Assembly (NCBI GenBank): GCA_008692225.1
Contig: VICG01000008.1
Span: 879,001-943,000, forward strand
DNA: 64,000 nt
Source of the DNA: Monilinia fructicola
Taxonomy: Eukaryota > Ascomycota > Leotiomycetes > Helotiales > Sclerotiniaceae
Direction of reading: 5' to 3'
Made by a program: the position numbers and the translations under genes. Of the stretch, positions 23,733 to 35,728 are shown one piece after another; positions within the stretch are counted from its first letter, which is position 1, and every line of letters begins with the position of its first letter. A model generated the notes under the pieces. It was not told the DNA's origin, ran no database searches, and saw only the letters and a list, made by a program, of their open reading frames with translations.

Positions 23733-26700
23733 TTGGCTGAGTTGTCAAAGAAGTTTGCTTATGGTGCGGATTGCTTTGCGCTGGGCGGTGAAATCTTGAG
23801 ATTGGAAGGTAGACAGACCGATTAACCCTTAGGCTGAACTCAATTTCGCACCGAGTAATTTGATGAATAGGCTGAGCCGCAATTTAACGACGGATTCGGA
23901 CTTTTTAAGACTGTGGGCAGTCTGCAAGGCTGAGGTTGTTTGAATGATAATTGAGTTGTGCAATAAATCATCACAAGGAAGTCAAAAAGATAACAACTCT
24001 CACAGCCAGTCTTACTGCGGTTGATAGAGGCTGAATAACATTTCCCTTGTTCTTCAGATCTTCAGATATGTTTCCTTGTCTCGGGTAATCGGTAGAATAG
24101 TAAATCCGAGCCTTGCACATTAGATCTGCTTACATAATTCATACATACTCCGTACATTCCTCTAATACAGTCCACGTAGAGTAACCTTACTCTATCCATC
24201 CATCCATTCATCCATTCGTCCATTCGTCCATCCGTCCATCCACCCATCCAACAACTAAACCTCAAAATGTGGATATGAGGCTGTGTTGGGCCAGAACAGG
24301 AGATCAACTCGGACACAAGCAAGACCTTGTACGTTGCAAGTTGTAGCAAGAATACGAAAATCATACAAACGTATTGAGAAAGGGTTACGAATATTTTGTA
24401 ACTACGCCTCTCAAGAACTGCTGAAAGATCGAAAACGGTCTCAAAAGGTCTCGAAAGGTCTCGAATATTCGAATATTGGGAGGCGTATCATTGGTACAAA
24501 ATTTAGTTAGTCTTCTCGTTTGCAAACAGAAGGCTGAGTATAATACAGTAAGGGGGATGGATGGATGGATGGATGGATGTTGATGTTTGTTGCAGAAGGG
24601 GCTACATGATTTCTGGCCTTGAATCCATATTGTGTTCTCGTGTGCGTGATTGGAGTTGACGACTGAAACTTTTTGAATTTGTAACATTCATGATTTCAAG
24701 ATCCGCCATCCCATTATTTGTTTGTTTTTGTTTTTTCTTTCCAGGATGCTGTACAGGTTACCTCCTGTACTCTGTACTGTAAGTCCATTGATTGATTGCC
24801 TTTGTCTCATATTATATCATGACGATGAGTGGACCAAGAACCAAAAGCTTAATGATGAGGAATTACCGCTGCGCCCTCAGAAGTCCACACATGTACGAAG
24901 GATAGATAGTCTGGGCAGCCGGGGTTCCATCTCGCACTCTCGCACATGTTCGCTCTAACCCCGCTACCAATCGGGGATTCTGGACCTTGTCCTTGGGTTC
25001 GTCTACTCTGTACAGTACGGCGGTAGGAAATGATGAATTTGATCTAAGCGGCTACGTTTGAGCAACCCAGGGGGAGGGTGAACCCTTTTCCATTGAGCAT
25101 GTCCGTACGGCGCACGCAAGAGCCAGCGTGTAGAACTTGCGATGGCAGTGTTGTGATGCTTTCCACGTTTTTGAGAATTCCAAGGAACCTTAAGCTTTCA
25201 AGAAGATTTTGACACGATGAAGACCCCATAATGTGAATCTTAAACACATGATCAATAAGTCGATCTCATCTTTCAAATGTTGTTTGGCTGTTGGGTTTCC
25301 ATGCCGGGTTGACCTTTCTTTGGTAATTACCAGTGCTGTACTCATTTCGAATTCTCATTCTTCCATGCGCAACATTGGGGCTGAATACCTGATACCTAGG
25401 TATTTCCAGGTTAAGCATTGATTCAGCAAATGGGTGATGGATGGATATGTATGTATGTATATGTATATGGATGTGTACAGTATGTATATGTATATGGATA
25501 GACCGGGGACATTGAGATAAGAATAATGTATATTGCATATGATTGCTTTTTCCCAATGAGCGACGCTATCATCCACATGGACAGTAGTACAGTAGTATAT
25601 AGTTCATGTACGAATGCCTATCACTATCACTATCACTATCACATACGGAGGAGTATAATATACCTACTACCTAGGTACTACCGGTAGCCGTTGTTACATC
25701 CATTGGCCTTGATGCTTCGTGTGTACTGGGTGATATACTCTGTATACCTGCATATAAATGATCGGTGACCTGGATGCTTTCTTGGTACTGTACAATCAAT
25801 GTACACACTAGGTGCTACTCGTATGTACGTGCATGTATGTATACTCTGTACATATATGATCGGTGACCATGAGCTCAACCCTTTCTAAAATTAAACGATT
25901 GACAACATCTATCTACGTCTATCTACATCGTATAGCTTCACTCCACTTGACCATTGACCACTGACCACTGACCATTGACTCATGACTCTACTCATCAACA
26001 ATAAGGGATCACGAAGGAAGAAACACGCATAAGATCATGAAAATACTTGGCTTCATAGTGATAATGTTTCATACGTCCTCAAGTAATCAGTCTGTCTGTT
26101 CGTTTGTCTGCATTGTTGTATCAGATGAGAAGACGATGAAAGCGTCTAATGGATGGATGGATGGATGGATGGATGGATGGATGGATCCGTGAATGGCTTA
26201 GAAGTTAAGAAAGAGTTAAAATCGTTCATAATTAATTATTTCCAGATGGATTATTATGTGCTAATTACGAGGAATTACGAGGAATTATGTATTTGAAAGA
26301 ACCTTGGAATGATTTGATTTGATTTGATTTGATTTGGATTTTTAGTTTTAATTTTTGATTGGTCAAAAGTATAAGCCCCACTTAGTCAATCGAATCCACT
26401 TTTTAATCAAATACCACTCCGTACTCCGTAGACTTCCAAGTTGTACATGTACAGTAATCAACATCCATACTGTACTGTAGTCTGTATGATCCAGAAGCAC
26501 AGACCAGCTTTGGGTATCTTCCAACTTTTCCAAGCCTTAGACGCTAACCTTGAACAAGCCAAGCCTTTTTTTGTGATTTTGGAATTGATTTTTGCTGCGC
26601 CATCATGAATTATTCAATTCGCCTCCACGCAAACAGACAGCAAACGAAAACCTTGGAACCCTTGTACACCTGCGCAGTTGTCCTCCAATGCCCTTGTATC

Positions 26701-27145
26701 CGTAGCTACAGTCCTCGCTGGAGACCACAACCATGACAAAACCATGACCACCACTTTTAATCTGCCCGGAAACGACTAGATACAGATTGTCTATCAAAGG
26801 TCCAATTCTTTGAAGGGTACAAGTACAAAGATAATTGTTTCCGCTCTCTTCTCTTTTATTTTCTCAATCCTTTCTCTCTATCGATCTTTCAATCAATCAA
26901 TCAGTCAATCAATCAATCAATCAATAAGCAAACAAACAAATAAACAAATAAATACATCCGTCGCTTTTCTCAAAGTCTATTCATTCATTGTCTGTCTTAA
27001 CGACGTCGAAAAGTGTTCAAGACAAACAACACACTCACTCCACCACCTACCTCACTTCACTTCACCGCAACTACTCACTCACATATATCTATCTAATCTA
27101 CCACTATCACTATCACCACCGCCACTACTATAAAACATATTCAAA
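23733..27145. other. Long intergenic region upstream of RPB3 and calcipressin
   Basis: This 3.4-kb region separates two divergently transcribed genes and holds no recognisable coding sequence. Features seen: CATC-type arrays at 24195-24250 and 24555-24580, a GGTCTCGAAA repeat around 24435-24475, TATGTA runs near 25440-25500, CACTAT units at 25620-25640, TACCTAGGTA at 25393-25402 and 25668-25677, a GGAT array at 26151-26186, GATTT at about 26309-26340, and CAATCAAT/AAACAAATA units at 26890-26952. A CT-rich and ACCACT-rich stretch at 26840-27130 is the probable 5' leader of the calcipressin gene. Confidence 0.5.
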
Positions 27146-27919
27146 ATGTCAACTCCAACCTCACCAACAGGAAGCACCCTTTCTTCCCGTCGCGGTTCCC
27201 ATAAATCTCTCTCCCTCGATCTCTCCAACCTCCCCCCTCTCGTCCAACCCACCCCCCCTTCCAACACCCTCCTAATAACCAACCTCAAAGACGCCGAGAT
27301 CTTCCGCGCCGACAACCTCCAAACCATCAAAGACCTAATCAACACCTCGGCCCCCATCCACTCCTGGGCCCCTCTCAAATCCTTCTCCCGCATCATCGTC
27401 TCCTTCTTCGACGACGACTCCGCCATCCGCATCCGACAGATCCTCGACGGCGAAGAGATCATGGGCGAGCAAGTCCGCGTATACTTCGGCCAACCCACCA
27501 GCATCTCCCCCAAAGACAAGCACCTCAGCCTCCCCGACGCCGGAAAGCTCTTCTTCATCTCGCCACCGCCGTCGCCCCCCCACGGCTGGGAAGTAAAGAT
27601 GGAAGACGCCCCCAACAAGCAGGTCCACGCCGAGGACCTAGCCGAAGCCCTCGCCAAACTGCACCACCGTCCCGCGACCGACCTGCCCGCCTCGCCGCTG
27701 AGTGATCGCGGCGAGACGCCCGCCAAGGCCGGCCGCGGCAGGAGCGCGAGCACGACGACCATCTACGATCCGCAGGCCCACGGTTTTAGTCCCAACCTCC
27801 CCGCGATCGCGGTCGAGGACACGACGGGCGAGGATTGGGCCATGCACTCTCTCGATGCGGCAGAGCGTCCCATCCTGGCGCACACCGCCAGACCCCCCGT
27901 GGAATTGATGGAGTGTTAG
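27146..27919 (+). CDS. RCN1: Calcipressin, regulator of calcineurin
   Basis: This is an RCAN/calcipressin family protein that binds and modulates calcineurin, the calcium-activated phosphatase. A single intact frame of 257 residues begins at AAAATGTCAACTCC. The N-terminus is Ser/Pro rich. Residues about 40-120 form an RRM-like fold (NTLLITNLKDAEIFRA, IVSFFDDDSAIRIRQIL, VRVYFGQP). The family signature lies near residues 125-155 as HLSLPDAGKLFFISPPPSPP followed by HGWE. Near the C-terminus PNLPAIAVED resembles a PxIxIT calcineurin-docking site and the adjacent TT residues fit the family's TxxP-like end loosely. Codon third positions are strongly C/G, unlike neighbouring genes, and long open frames on the opposite strand are a by-product of that. 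No introns are seen. The 5' leader is CT-rich. Confidence 0.92.
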   Translation: MSTPTSPTGSTLSSRRGSHKSLSLDLSNLPPLVQPTPPSNTLLITNLKDAEIFRADNLQTIKDLINTSAPIHSWAPLKSFSRIIVSFFDDDSAIRIRQILDGEEIMGEQVRVYFGQPTSISPKDKHLSLPDAGKLFFISPPPSPPHGWEVKMEDAPNKQVHAEDLAEALAKLHHRPATDLPASPLSDRGETPAKAGRGRSASTTTIYDPQAHGFSPNLPAIAVEDTTGEDWAMHSLDAAERPILAHTARPPVELMEC

Positions 27920-29354
27920 ATGCCAGCGCGGGGTCGCGCGAGCAGCACGGTACGTGAAATGACGGGAGAACGGCAGGCAGGCAGGGCAGGGCGGGACGGG
28001 AACGGGCACGGGCACGGGGCGCAGCATCTGGAGCGGCATTTTGGTGACATCTGGGCATTTTCATGGGCGTTGGGACTCCGAGCGAAAGAGAGATATCTCT
28101 TTTTATTTCCCCCCTTGGGTTTTTCTTTTTTTCTTTCTGATTGTTATTTGTTATCTTTTTTTTCTTTCTTTCTTTTTGCACCCGCGATGCATGGCGAGGA
28201 GTTGAGAAGTCGGGAATCGCTTCATATCCCCCCCACTTGGCGTTAAATAGGAGAAGGCAAAGGGCAGATGCGGATGCCAATGCAATGCGAGGCGAGGCGA
28301 GACGAGACGAGACGAGACGACGCGAATGCATACCCCGCGCTTGTACGCTATGATCCATCATATAGATAGATAGATAGAGATTCATGAAGAGAAACCCAGA
28401 ATCCATGATGCTTGACCATCATGCAAGATATACAGTAGAAAGTATAGCAAGCATACAAAGTATAGAATACAAAATACAAAATACAAAAAGATATAAAGAA
28501 AATGTTCCACCTATATCCATCCCTCGTGAGAATTACCGATCGGAACCGTGGAATGTCGCGGTATGAGGGTGAGTATGAGGATGAGGGTGAGTATCCCCGT
28601 TTATCCCCCGCTAATACGTACGTACGTACGTACGTACTGCTGTGTTCTCTAATCAATCAATCAATCAATCGATCGATTACCTACCTCCCTTTACCCTTCT
28701 ACTCTTTTACTTCTCTAAGATGATAGATTACAGATGAATTCTAATAGATGAATTCTGACCACTTCGATGACCAGCAGCGATATCACCATTCGGTCATCCT
28801 GTCACCCTGTAAAGTACAATTGGAGGATTTCCTTGGTCGTCAGTCAAGATCAGGATGCAAGTGGTAGTGTGTGTAGATTTGCGGTCATTATACATTTCAG
28901 AAACACATCATGTACTCCTGGCCACCGGGTGGACGAGTGGAAGGTCACCCAGGTGCATGTGTTAAAGAGTGAGTGATCTATAGTCTGATGTAATTCCTTC
29001 TAGTGCCTATCATTCAATCACTCCAAGAGACCGAATGTTCCCAGGTATATGTATATAGCCTTCTGAGCCCCTCCGCCCAAGTTCCCCTTATTTTTATGCC
29101 CAAGCCAATCATCCCTTCTTTTCTACAGAGAAACCCTCGGCTATTTGCGATACGCTAAGCCGTTGCTTAATATCAGTGCGATCCGTGGACCTCCAAGCCG
29201 ATGCAGATGCCCCAACGTAAACTAGGATCTAAGGCAATGCAAAAGATGAGTCCAACATGAAGGGACAACCCCCCAAACGCCTTCAAGACTTCCAAAGAAG
29301 TGTGGTATCCCAAGCACCGCAAAGTCCATGCAATAAAACAAACTAAATATAAGA
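27920..29354. other. Intergenic region downstream of calcipressin
   Basis: I see no supported gene. GC-rich runs at 27965-28020 (GGCAGGCAGGGCAGGGCGGG and GGGCACGGGCACGG) are followed by T-rich DNA. Other repeats are GAGACGAGAC at 28290-28320, ATAGATAG at about 28362-28378, ACAAAATACAAAATACAAA at about 28465-28488, ACGTACGTACGT at 28616-28637 and CAATCAAT at 28650-28672. Confidence 0.5.
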
Positions 29355-32300
29355 TCAATTACAATCAAGAAACTCTCCGTCTTCGCTAGATCTATCGGCC
29401 GTTGTAGGGCGCTCGACCATTTCCGGAGATTCAACCATCCTTCTTGGTCCCAATTGACTCAATTTTAATTTCTCATCAAACATGGAAACAAGCCTATCCG
29501 AATATTGGTCAAGTAGTCCTGCTAGAACTGCCTCACTGATCGATTTAGACTTTTGGCTTTTATCCCCTAGTGCTATCGAAGTGAGCCGCAACTCTTGATC
29601 CAGCTCCTTTAGGCATTCCTCGTCGACAATTTCAGTAGACAAGAGCTTTCTACGGTATGCTCTCAGTGTTCGACAAGCTTGTTTCTGTCGCCATGCTAAG
29701 GGATCCGAATTCACTCATGCCACTGCTGGAGGATTTGCCACGACCCCGTACGTCTACTGTAGCTGTGGAGGGGCGCCTTAGCTCTCTCGTCTGTGGCTAC
29801 CTGGGCTGCGAGATCTGTTCCTAGTAGTATTTCTTCGACCTGTATCATCTGAGGCGGATGCAAAATGCTTAGATGGCACCGCTGGTACCGATGGAATTGA
29901 TAAGGTTGGGTTTTGATTCCCCATACTCAACTTCGAAGTCTTACGTCGAACTAGTCGAGGGGGCGATGACCGTCCAGAAAGGGGGAGCGGCTGGTGATGC
30001 TCGTTGAAACTCGGCAAGCTCAGCTTTCGGCAAGACCTTTCCTCATGGGTTGTCGTGAGGTTGTTGGCTCTTTTGGTGATGCTTCATCACGCGTACCATC
30101 ATTTGTTTCGGATGGATTCTGCAGGTCTGTGGCGCTGGATGCAATATCCCACATCATGATTGTACCGTCTAGTCCTGTGCTTATTAAAACTCTGTGCGAT
30201 AAATTGACGTTCTCCAAAAGTGCCACGCCTGATACAGAAGTAGTATGTCCCCATTCTCGGTCTAGGAAAGATCCAGAACTCCAATCGTAAATACGGACCG
30301 ACTTATCGGTGGTCGAGACACCAGCGAGAATCGTGCTGGGTTTACCACAAAGCGTGCTAGGCTTACCCATGGCCAGAGAGTCTAGGGTGACAGCGTCTGC
30401 TCCATCGTAACTGTTGCTTGAAATGAATTCAACAGACGACCACTGGCTATCTCGTAGGTAGCTACACTGCGATCCAGTAAAGAAACCACAAGATTTCCTA
30501 CTTGAGCACCGAAACAAGGCGTCATTGAAATGGGAGCAGCCTTTAAGGTGATGATGCGGACTGGTACTGCAGCCAGCACGTCACCTTCACCTGCTTCCTT
30601 TTTGACAATCTGCCTGATATGAATTGTCCTATCCATACCGCAAGATATGAGCTTTTCTCCATTCTCAGCGAAGAACAAACCGCATACACCAGCAGTATGC
30701 TCGTCCAACGTTTGTACCAATTCCCACTTGTACAAGACACGACGAAATAATTGAATGGTCCGGTCCCGACTACATGAAGCTACCATGGTTGAGGTTTCAT
30801 CCTCATAAATAGCGATGTCTTGAATCTCGGTTGAATGAGCACGCGTTTCAAAAGTACATGCACCAGTCGACGGGTCTAGGATTTTCAAAATTCCATACTT
30901 GTCGCCAGAAACCAAGAATAGAGCTTGCTTTGATATCCTTACGACCTGACACGAATTGGAAGCTTCTTCGTCCATGGACACGTGATCTATGCCGATAGTA
31001 ATCGACCCTTTGCTGTTTCCATGCAGGTCCCAAAAGGCAAGGCTGCCATTGACGGACCAAGTAAGAAACGCGGCACCCATCTGGTTGTTCTCCGGCAAGA
31101 GCTGGACACCCATGACCGCGTCGCCATGTGCTGGTTGAAGTGTATTTTGAAATCCATGATCCGCGTCCTCGTCATCTTTTCCCCATATCTCAATCGTATG
31201 CCTAGAGTCAATGGTAACAAAATTTCCTCCGGCGTATCCCATAGCACACAGATGGCCAGCATCAACTTCCTCGTTACATTCGTCGATTGAAATGGGTGAC
31301 AATGGAGGGGTAACTTGGAGTCAGAAGTGTATCTAAGGATACAGTTTTTACTTTACCATTCCGACCTCCTATCCTCACCTGCCGAGTTTCCATTTCAACA
31401 GCAACACATGTGACAGGAAATCCGGTGCTCAAGACTTTCAATAGTTTTTGTCCTTCCGTACTGTCCAAGAGGCAAACATCTCCTTTTTCAGAACAGACTA
31501 TTGCTCTGTGGTCATGTAATGAAGCTACACATGTGAAGGTTGCATCAACAAGTGGTCCCAGCAAACAGTTTCGGCCAGTAAGTGTTTTTGAGTGCCTGCT
31601 GAACCGGTAGTGGCAGTGGTGTGCCGTCAAGTGCAAATTTCTGTTTCGGTGATGGACATCGGCCATCTTCGACCCTCCAAACTTTGATATGACGAGTTCC
31701 TACCGTAACGACATTCCCACCTAGCCACAACATTTGCTTGACAAAGCTCGTACATTTGTTGCTCGAATGTAGCTTTGCCGTTCCATTCTTCTGATTGATG
31801 GACCACACATGAAGGAACCCATCATTAACATTACCTAAGCTGGCTAGATATCTGCCATCTGGACTAAAGGCTATAGCAGCTACGCCATAGTAATGCTCCG
31901 TGAGGATGGCGAGAGGGGAATCTGAAGAATTGTCTTGCAGAGAGAATATGAGAACCCGAGGAGCGTATCCTGTCTATATCTTTATCAGTAAAAAATAAGC
32001 ATCTCTTTGAAGAAGTGCTTACCTCGCCCACAGCCAAAAAGCGGCCATCCGAACTAATAGAAACACATGTGGCTGCTTTTATTCGTTCCCTACTCGACCA
32101 TGTCCTCGAAGAGTCACCTGATTCTAAACTGGTATGCGCGATGGATGGTGCATACGGAATTGCTGCGTCTCTAAATCCCTTTCCATTTCTTCCATCGTTG
32201 GCATTGCTGGCAGGCGTCGAGGGCCCACCTATAGCTGTATTACCAGCATTGGCGGCAACTGCTGTTGGAGATGCCCGGAAGAAACGTTGCGAGTGTTTCC

Positions 32301-32556
32301 ATCCTCATCAATGTCAACAACCACAACTGCCGCTCCAGCCGTATATGCAAATATTCGAGAAGTAGAGAGACAATCGAAGCATGGTGGAGAAGATACTGTC
32401 GTGCCAATTATTTTCTTCAACGATAATCCCAACTCGTAAGGATTTTCGGTTCTTATTTGAGGGCCGTGGGGTTCGTGGAAATGGAGAAGGACTAGACTTT
32501 AGACCGAGACTTGTGCTCGCAACGTAGGTTCTTGAGTTGATGGGTGTTGAAGCCAT
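29355..32556 (-). CDS. WD40-repeat protein, MABP1/WDR62 type
   Basis: This large beta-propeller protein starts at ATG 32556 with MASTPINSRTYVASTSLGLK and ends LDCN at TGA 29355-29357. A Ser/Pro-rich N-terminus is followed by many WD repeats: FAYTAGAAVVVVDIDEDG, IAFSPDGRYLASLGNVNDGF, VTVGTRHIKVWRVEDGRCP, ASLHDHRAIVCSEKGDVCLL, TMVASCSRDRTIQLFRRV, EKLISCGMDRTIHIRQIV, VAGVSTTDKSVRIYDWSSG and ISTGLDGTIMMWDIAS. Next comes a disordered Ser/Arg-rich linker (NTTRNRSRSPGSHRRES), then a helical C-terminal region (WRQKQACRTLRAYRRKLLST and EAVLAGLLDQYSDRLVSMFD). This twin-propeller plus C-terminal helix plan fits the MABP1/WDR62 family of scaffold proteins. Several frame changes are required (for example near 32300, 31990, 31590, 31290, 30440 and 30020), mostly at homopolymers. 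A short intron near 31975-32015 is possible. Function in fungi is unknown to me. Confidence 0.8.
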
Positions 32557-34650
32557 TATTGATGAACCGTGAAACAATATGGGATAATCAGAATGTATTG
32601 GTCGAAGCTCTTCGACTATTATCTGATTGGGGTTTAATATATTGACTCTATCACTCCAGAGAAGAGTTGAGTTTCGAGGGTCTTGTAAGAAAGATTGGGT
32701 ATATAATGAACATAAGAAATTCAAGAACTATGATAATCATGTTAGTTAGCTTGTTGAGTTTTTTCTTTTTTTTTCTCCTTTATCGTTACTGTACTTCCTT
32801 TACTCACCGATTATATATGGGGAAAAGAGTTGAAGGAGGGGGAGTAAGGGAAAAAGGAACGTTGAGTGAAGGTCCTTAAAAACTTTTGTAGCTTGGTATC
32901 GATAATGGTGATAATGATGATATTGTTGGTGTTGATTGATGATGATGAGGATGAGGATGATGAGGATAATGAGGATGATGAGGATGGATGATGATGATTA
33001 TGGAAGATGATGATTATGACGATGGGATGATGTATGAATGGATGGAATGATGATGAATTGTTCTACAAGAAAAAAAATCCCATAAAAAATAAGAAAAACT
33101 TCCCCTCCAGAAAAACGTGTACGGAGTATATCAAGAAATAAAAGTGGAAGACAAACCACAAATCAGACATCAGACATCAGACATCAGACATCGACCATCC
33201 ATACATGCAGCACCGGGAGCGTCCTCTCTCTGTACAGTATATCTTCCTCCTTCTCGAATTGATTTGCCCTATAAGGTTCCTATCGTGATGTGCCAAAATA
33301 GCCTTTCCGCCAGGGATTTGTTGGACCTTGATCTTCAATAATCATACAGGATTAATTAAAAAAAAGAAGCAAAAGGTCTGTGTTTACCCTTCTTCCCATT
33401 AACCCTTGCCCTTGTTTGACAAGCATTAATGAAATGGATGTTGGGTGTTGGATGGATGTTGGATGGATATGAACAAATGATTGAATAAATAATGAATGAT
33501 ATGGATGGATGGATGGATGGATGTGAATGATACCTAATGACGGGAACGATAGATACAGTAGTATGTAATTATATGTGTATGTATGTATGTATGTAACCTG
33601 GGAGTCTTTAATTTGATCTTAATCAGGGGAAAGAGCGGGAAGTAGATCTAATCGCGTATTCCACAACCAATTGAATATTTTCCAGAACACAGCTACAGTA
33701 TTAGGTAGATGGGGAGGTAGGGAAGGTAGGGGAGGTGAGTGAGGTGACTCGTGAGTGAGTAAAATAAGGGTAGATGAGGTATGTAAGGTAGATGAGGTAG
33801 ATGAAAGTAGATGAAGTAGATGAGGTAGATGAGGTAGATGAGGTATGTAAGGTAGATAGAAAGGGAAGGGAAGGTAAGGTCGATAGGGAGGGAGGTAGAT
33901 GGTAGGAATTGTACTCTCTTTCTGTATTCTTATTGAATGTTTTGGAGTTTAATTGCCAACAATCCAACAATCCAACAATCCAACAATCAACGAATCAATC
34001 AATCAATCCATCAAATTTACCGGTACCAGACCTGATCAATCGATAATGATTTTATAATGTTGGGCAATGGAAATAGGAAGACGAAAGCGACAACAAACGA
34101 GATGAGTATAATAGCTCTCTCTCTCACTCTCTCTCTCTCCAGGTTTTGATCTCCAACGTAGTTTTTATATTCAAATATACAAAAAATCAATACGCCATGC
34201 TATACTGTGCTATGCTATGCTATGCTAGTTAAAGTATCGACTAATCAGTGTCAAACATATGTTTGTTAACACACTTGCTTACTTGTAAGTAGGTGATTAG
34301 TTGCTGGCATGTTACTCTCATATAGGTACCTAGCTAACCAAACTACCCAGACAAGCATGATGAGGAGCAGGAGGAGGAAAAAGAAGAAGAAGAAGAAGAA
34401 ATGCGAGGTATCTAATTAGTTACAACCCTCCTCCCCCCCATCTAGTTCATCCATCTTTCCCAAAGACCCTCGATTTTTAAGATTGGGGTAATAAAAACCC
34501 ACTCGCGTCAAATACAACACCAATAGAACCCGCTACAAGCCAACAATTACTAGGGGCAAACTGAGATGGTCCCGTTTCTGTACATGGTGCGTGGGTATGT
34601 ATGCTCATAGTCTTATATGAACATTATACATGTTCGAGGATAATTAAACC
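32557..34650. repeat. Microsatellite-rich intergenic region
   Basis: No gene is supported. Arrays include GAT/GATGAG at 32906-32996, ACATCAG at 33164-33190, GGATGTTG at about 33436-33465, GGAT at 33502-33522, GTAT at about 33574-33594, GGTAGATGA at about 33766-33858, CCAACAAT at 33956-33985, TC at 34111-34141, CTATG at about 34204-34226, and AGA at 34376-34400. A TACGGAGTA-type motif lies at 33119-33127. Confidence 0.6.
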
Positions 34651-35728
34651 TCAAAATATCTTATCCTCCATCTCATCCTCCAGACTCTTAATCTCTGGTC
34701 TTCGTCCACCTTCCGAGTTTCCAGGTCGGCTAGTCGTGAGGACAGGCTTGGCTCTCTTCTTCCACTCTGGTTTGCCCCTACCGATCCCCTCTTCGCGCCA
34801 TCTCTTGGGTGGTTTTAGTCCCAACTCAGCATACCTATTCCATACGCTCTTCCCTCTTTCGAACCATCTTCTTTCACGGTCAGCCTCTTCTTTTGGAGTT
34901 GGTACCCATTTTGTTCTCAAAATTCTTCGGATCGCTTCGGGAGATACTTGGAAATGATCGGCCAGTGCAGGCGTGGTGTACTGCTCTGGATACTGAGCAT
35001 GCAATGCTCGAATCCCTGCCTGTGCTTCTGGTGACAGTCTTTTTCATCGGCTTCCAACCCTCAGGGAACTTTTCCTTCAATGCTGCTTTTTGCTCCATCC
35101 AAGTTTTACGCTTAGGTGGTATCCAATCACCTTTCACCATGTTTCGCCTCCGTGTGTTGGCTTGTGGGGAATGCGATACTGCGTTGTCGATTTTGATGCT
35201 TCTAAACCTAGTCTTTTCCACGTCGGTTTCCCACCTTGGCTTTTTCTCTGAAGATATGTGCAACGGTGCTTGCTGAACCACGGCAACTTCCCCGTCTCGT
35301 TTGTATCATTCAATATATTTGGTTCCTCTGATTCCCGTAAGTTCAAGTTTGCCAACTCGGATTCCGTCTCTGCTGCGAGCGCATCTATTGATTCAGGTGT
35401 AATTTCCATGAAGAGATCATCCATATCACCAGTGTCGTCCTGTGCATTATTCAAGGGCGTTTCTGTCGCAGAGGATGGTTCTTCCCGACTTTCGGTAGGC
35501 GCATCCTCATCACTATTTTTGACCGGTTGAGATGAATATGCAGATGAATACGCTCTCGAGTAGGAGGGTTGTAGAAAGGAAACTGAGGGAACTGAGGGGA
35601 CATTTATTGAAATTTCGAAAATTGGTTGTTCGCGGTCGATAAGTAGAGGGGTGTGATGTAGCTAGATCAACTTGAGCTACATTTCGAATAAATAATCGAA
35701 GGGTTCTTTTCGTGCAAGAACAAGACAT
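34651..35728 (-). CDS. RRG9: Required for respiratory growth protein 9 (neugrin-like)
   Basis: This is a mitochondrial protein of the RRG9/neugrin family, needed in yeast for mitochondrial genome maintenance. The start at 35728 gives a basic, Ser/Thr-rich presequence (MSCSCTKRTLRLFIRNVAQV). A low-complexity acidic linker follows (DDLFMEITPESIDALAAETE). The conserved core begins with WIPPKRKTWMEQKAALKEKF and continues PEGWKPMKKLSPEAQAGIRA, LHAQYPEQYTTPALADHF, QVSPEAIRRILRTKWVPT, RRWFERGKSVWNRYAELG and LKPPKRWREEGIGRGKPEWK, ending in EDKIF at TGA 34651-34653. The core includes a helix-turn-helix-like segment (ALADHFQVSPEAIRRIL). Three single-base frame changes are needed, near 35585, 35278 and 35025, each beside repeated bases. 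The downstream gap to the next gene is filled with repeats. Confidence 0.88.

Noticed and set aside
27079..28406. Long antisense frames opposite the calcipressin gene
   Set aside because: The GC-rich codon bias of the true gene removes stop codons from the other strand. No domains are seen.
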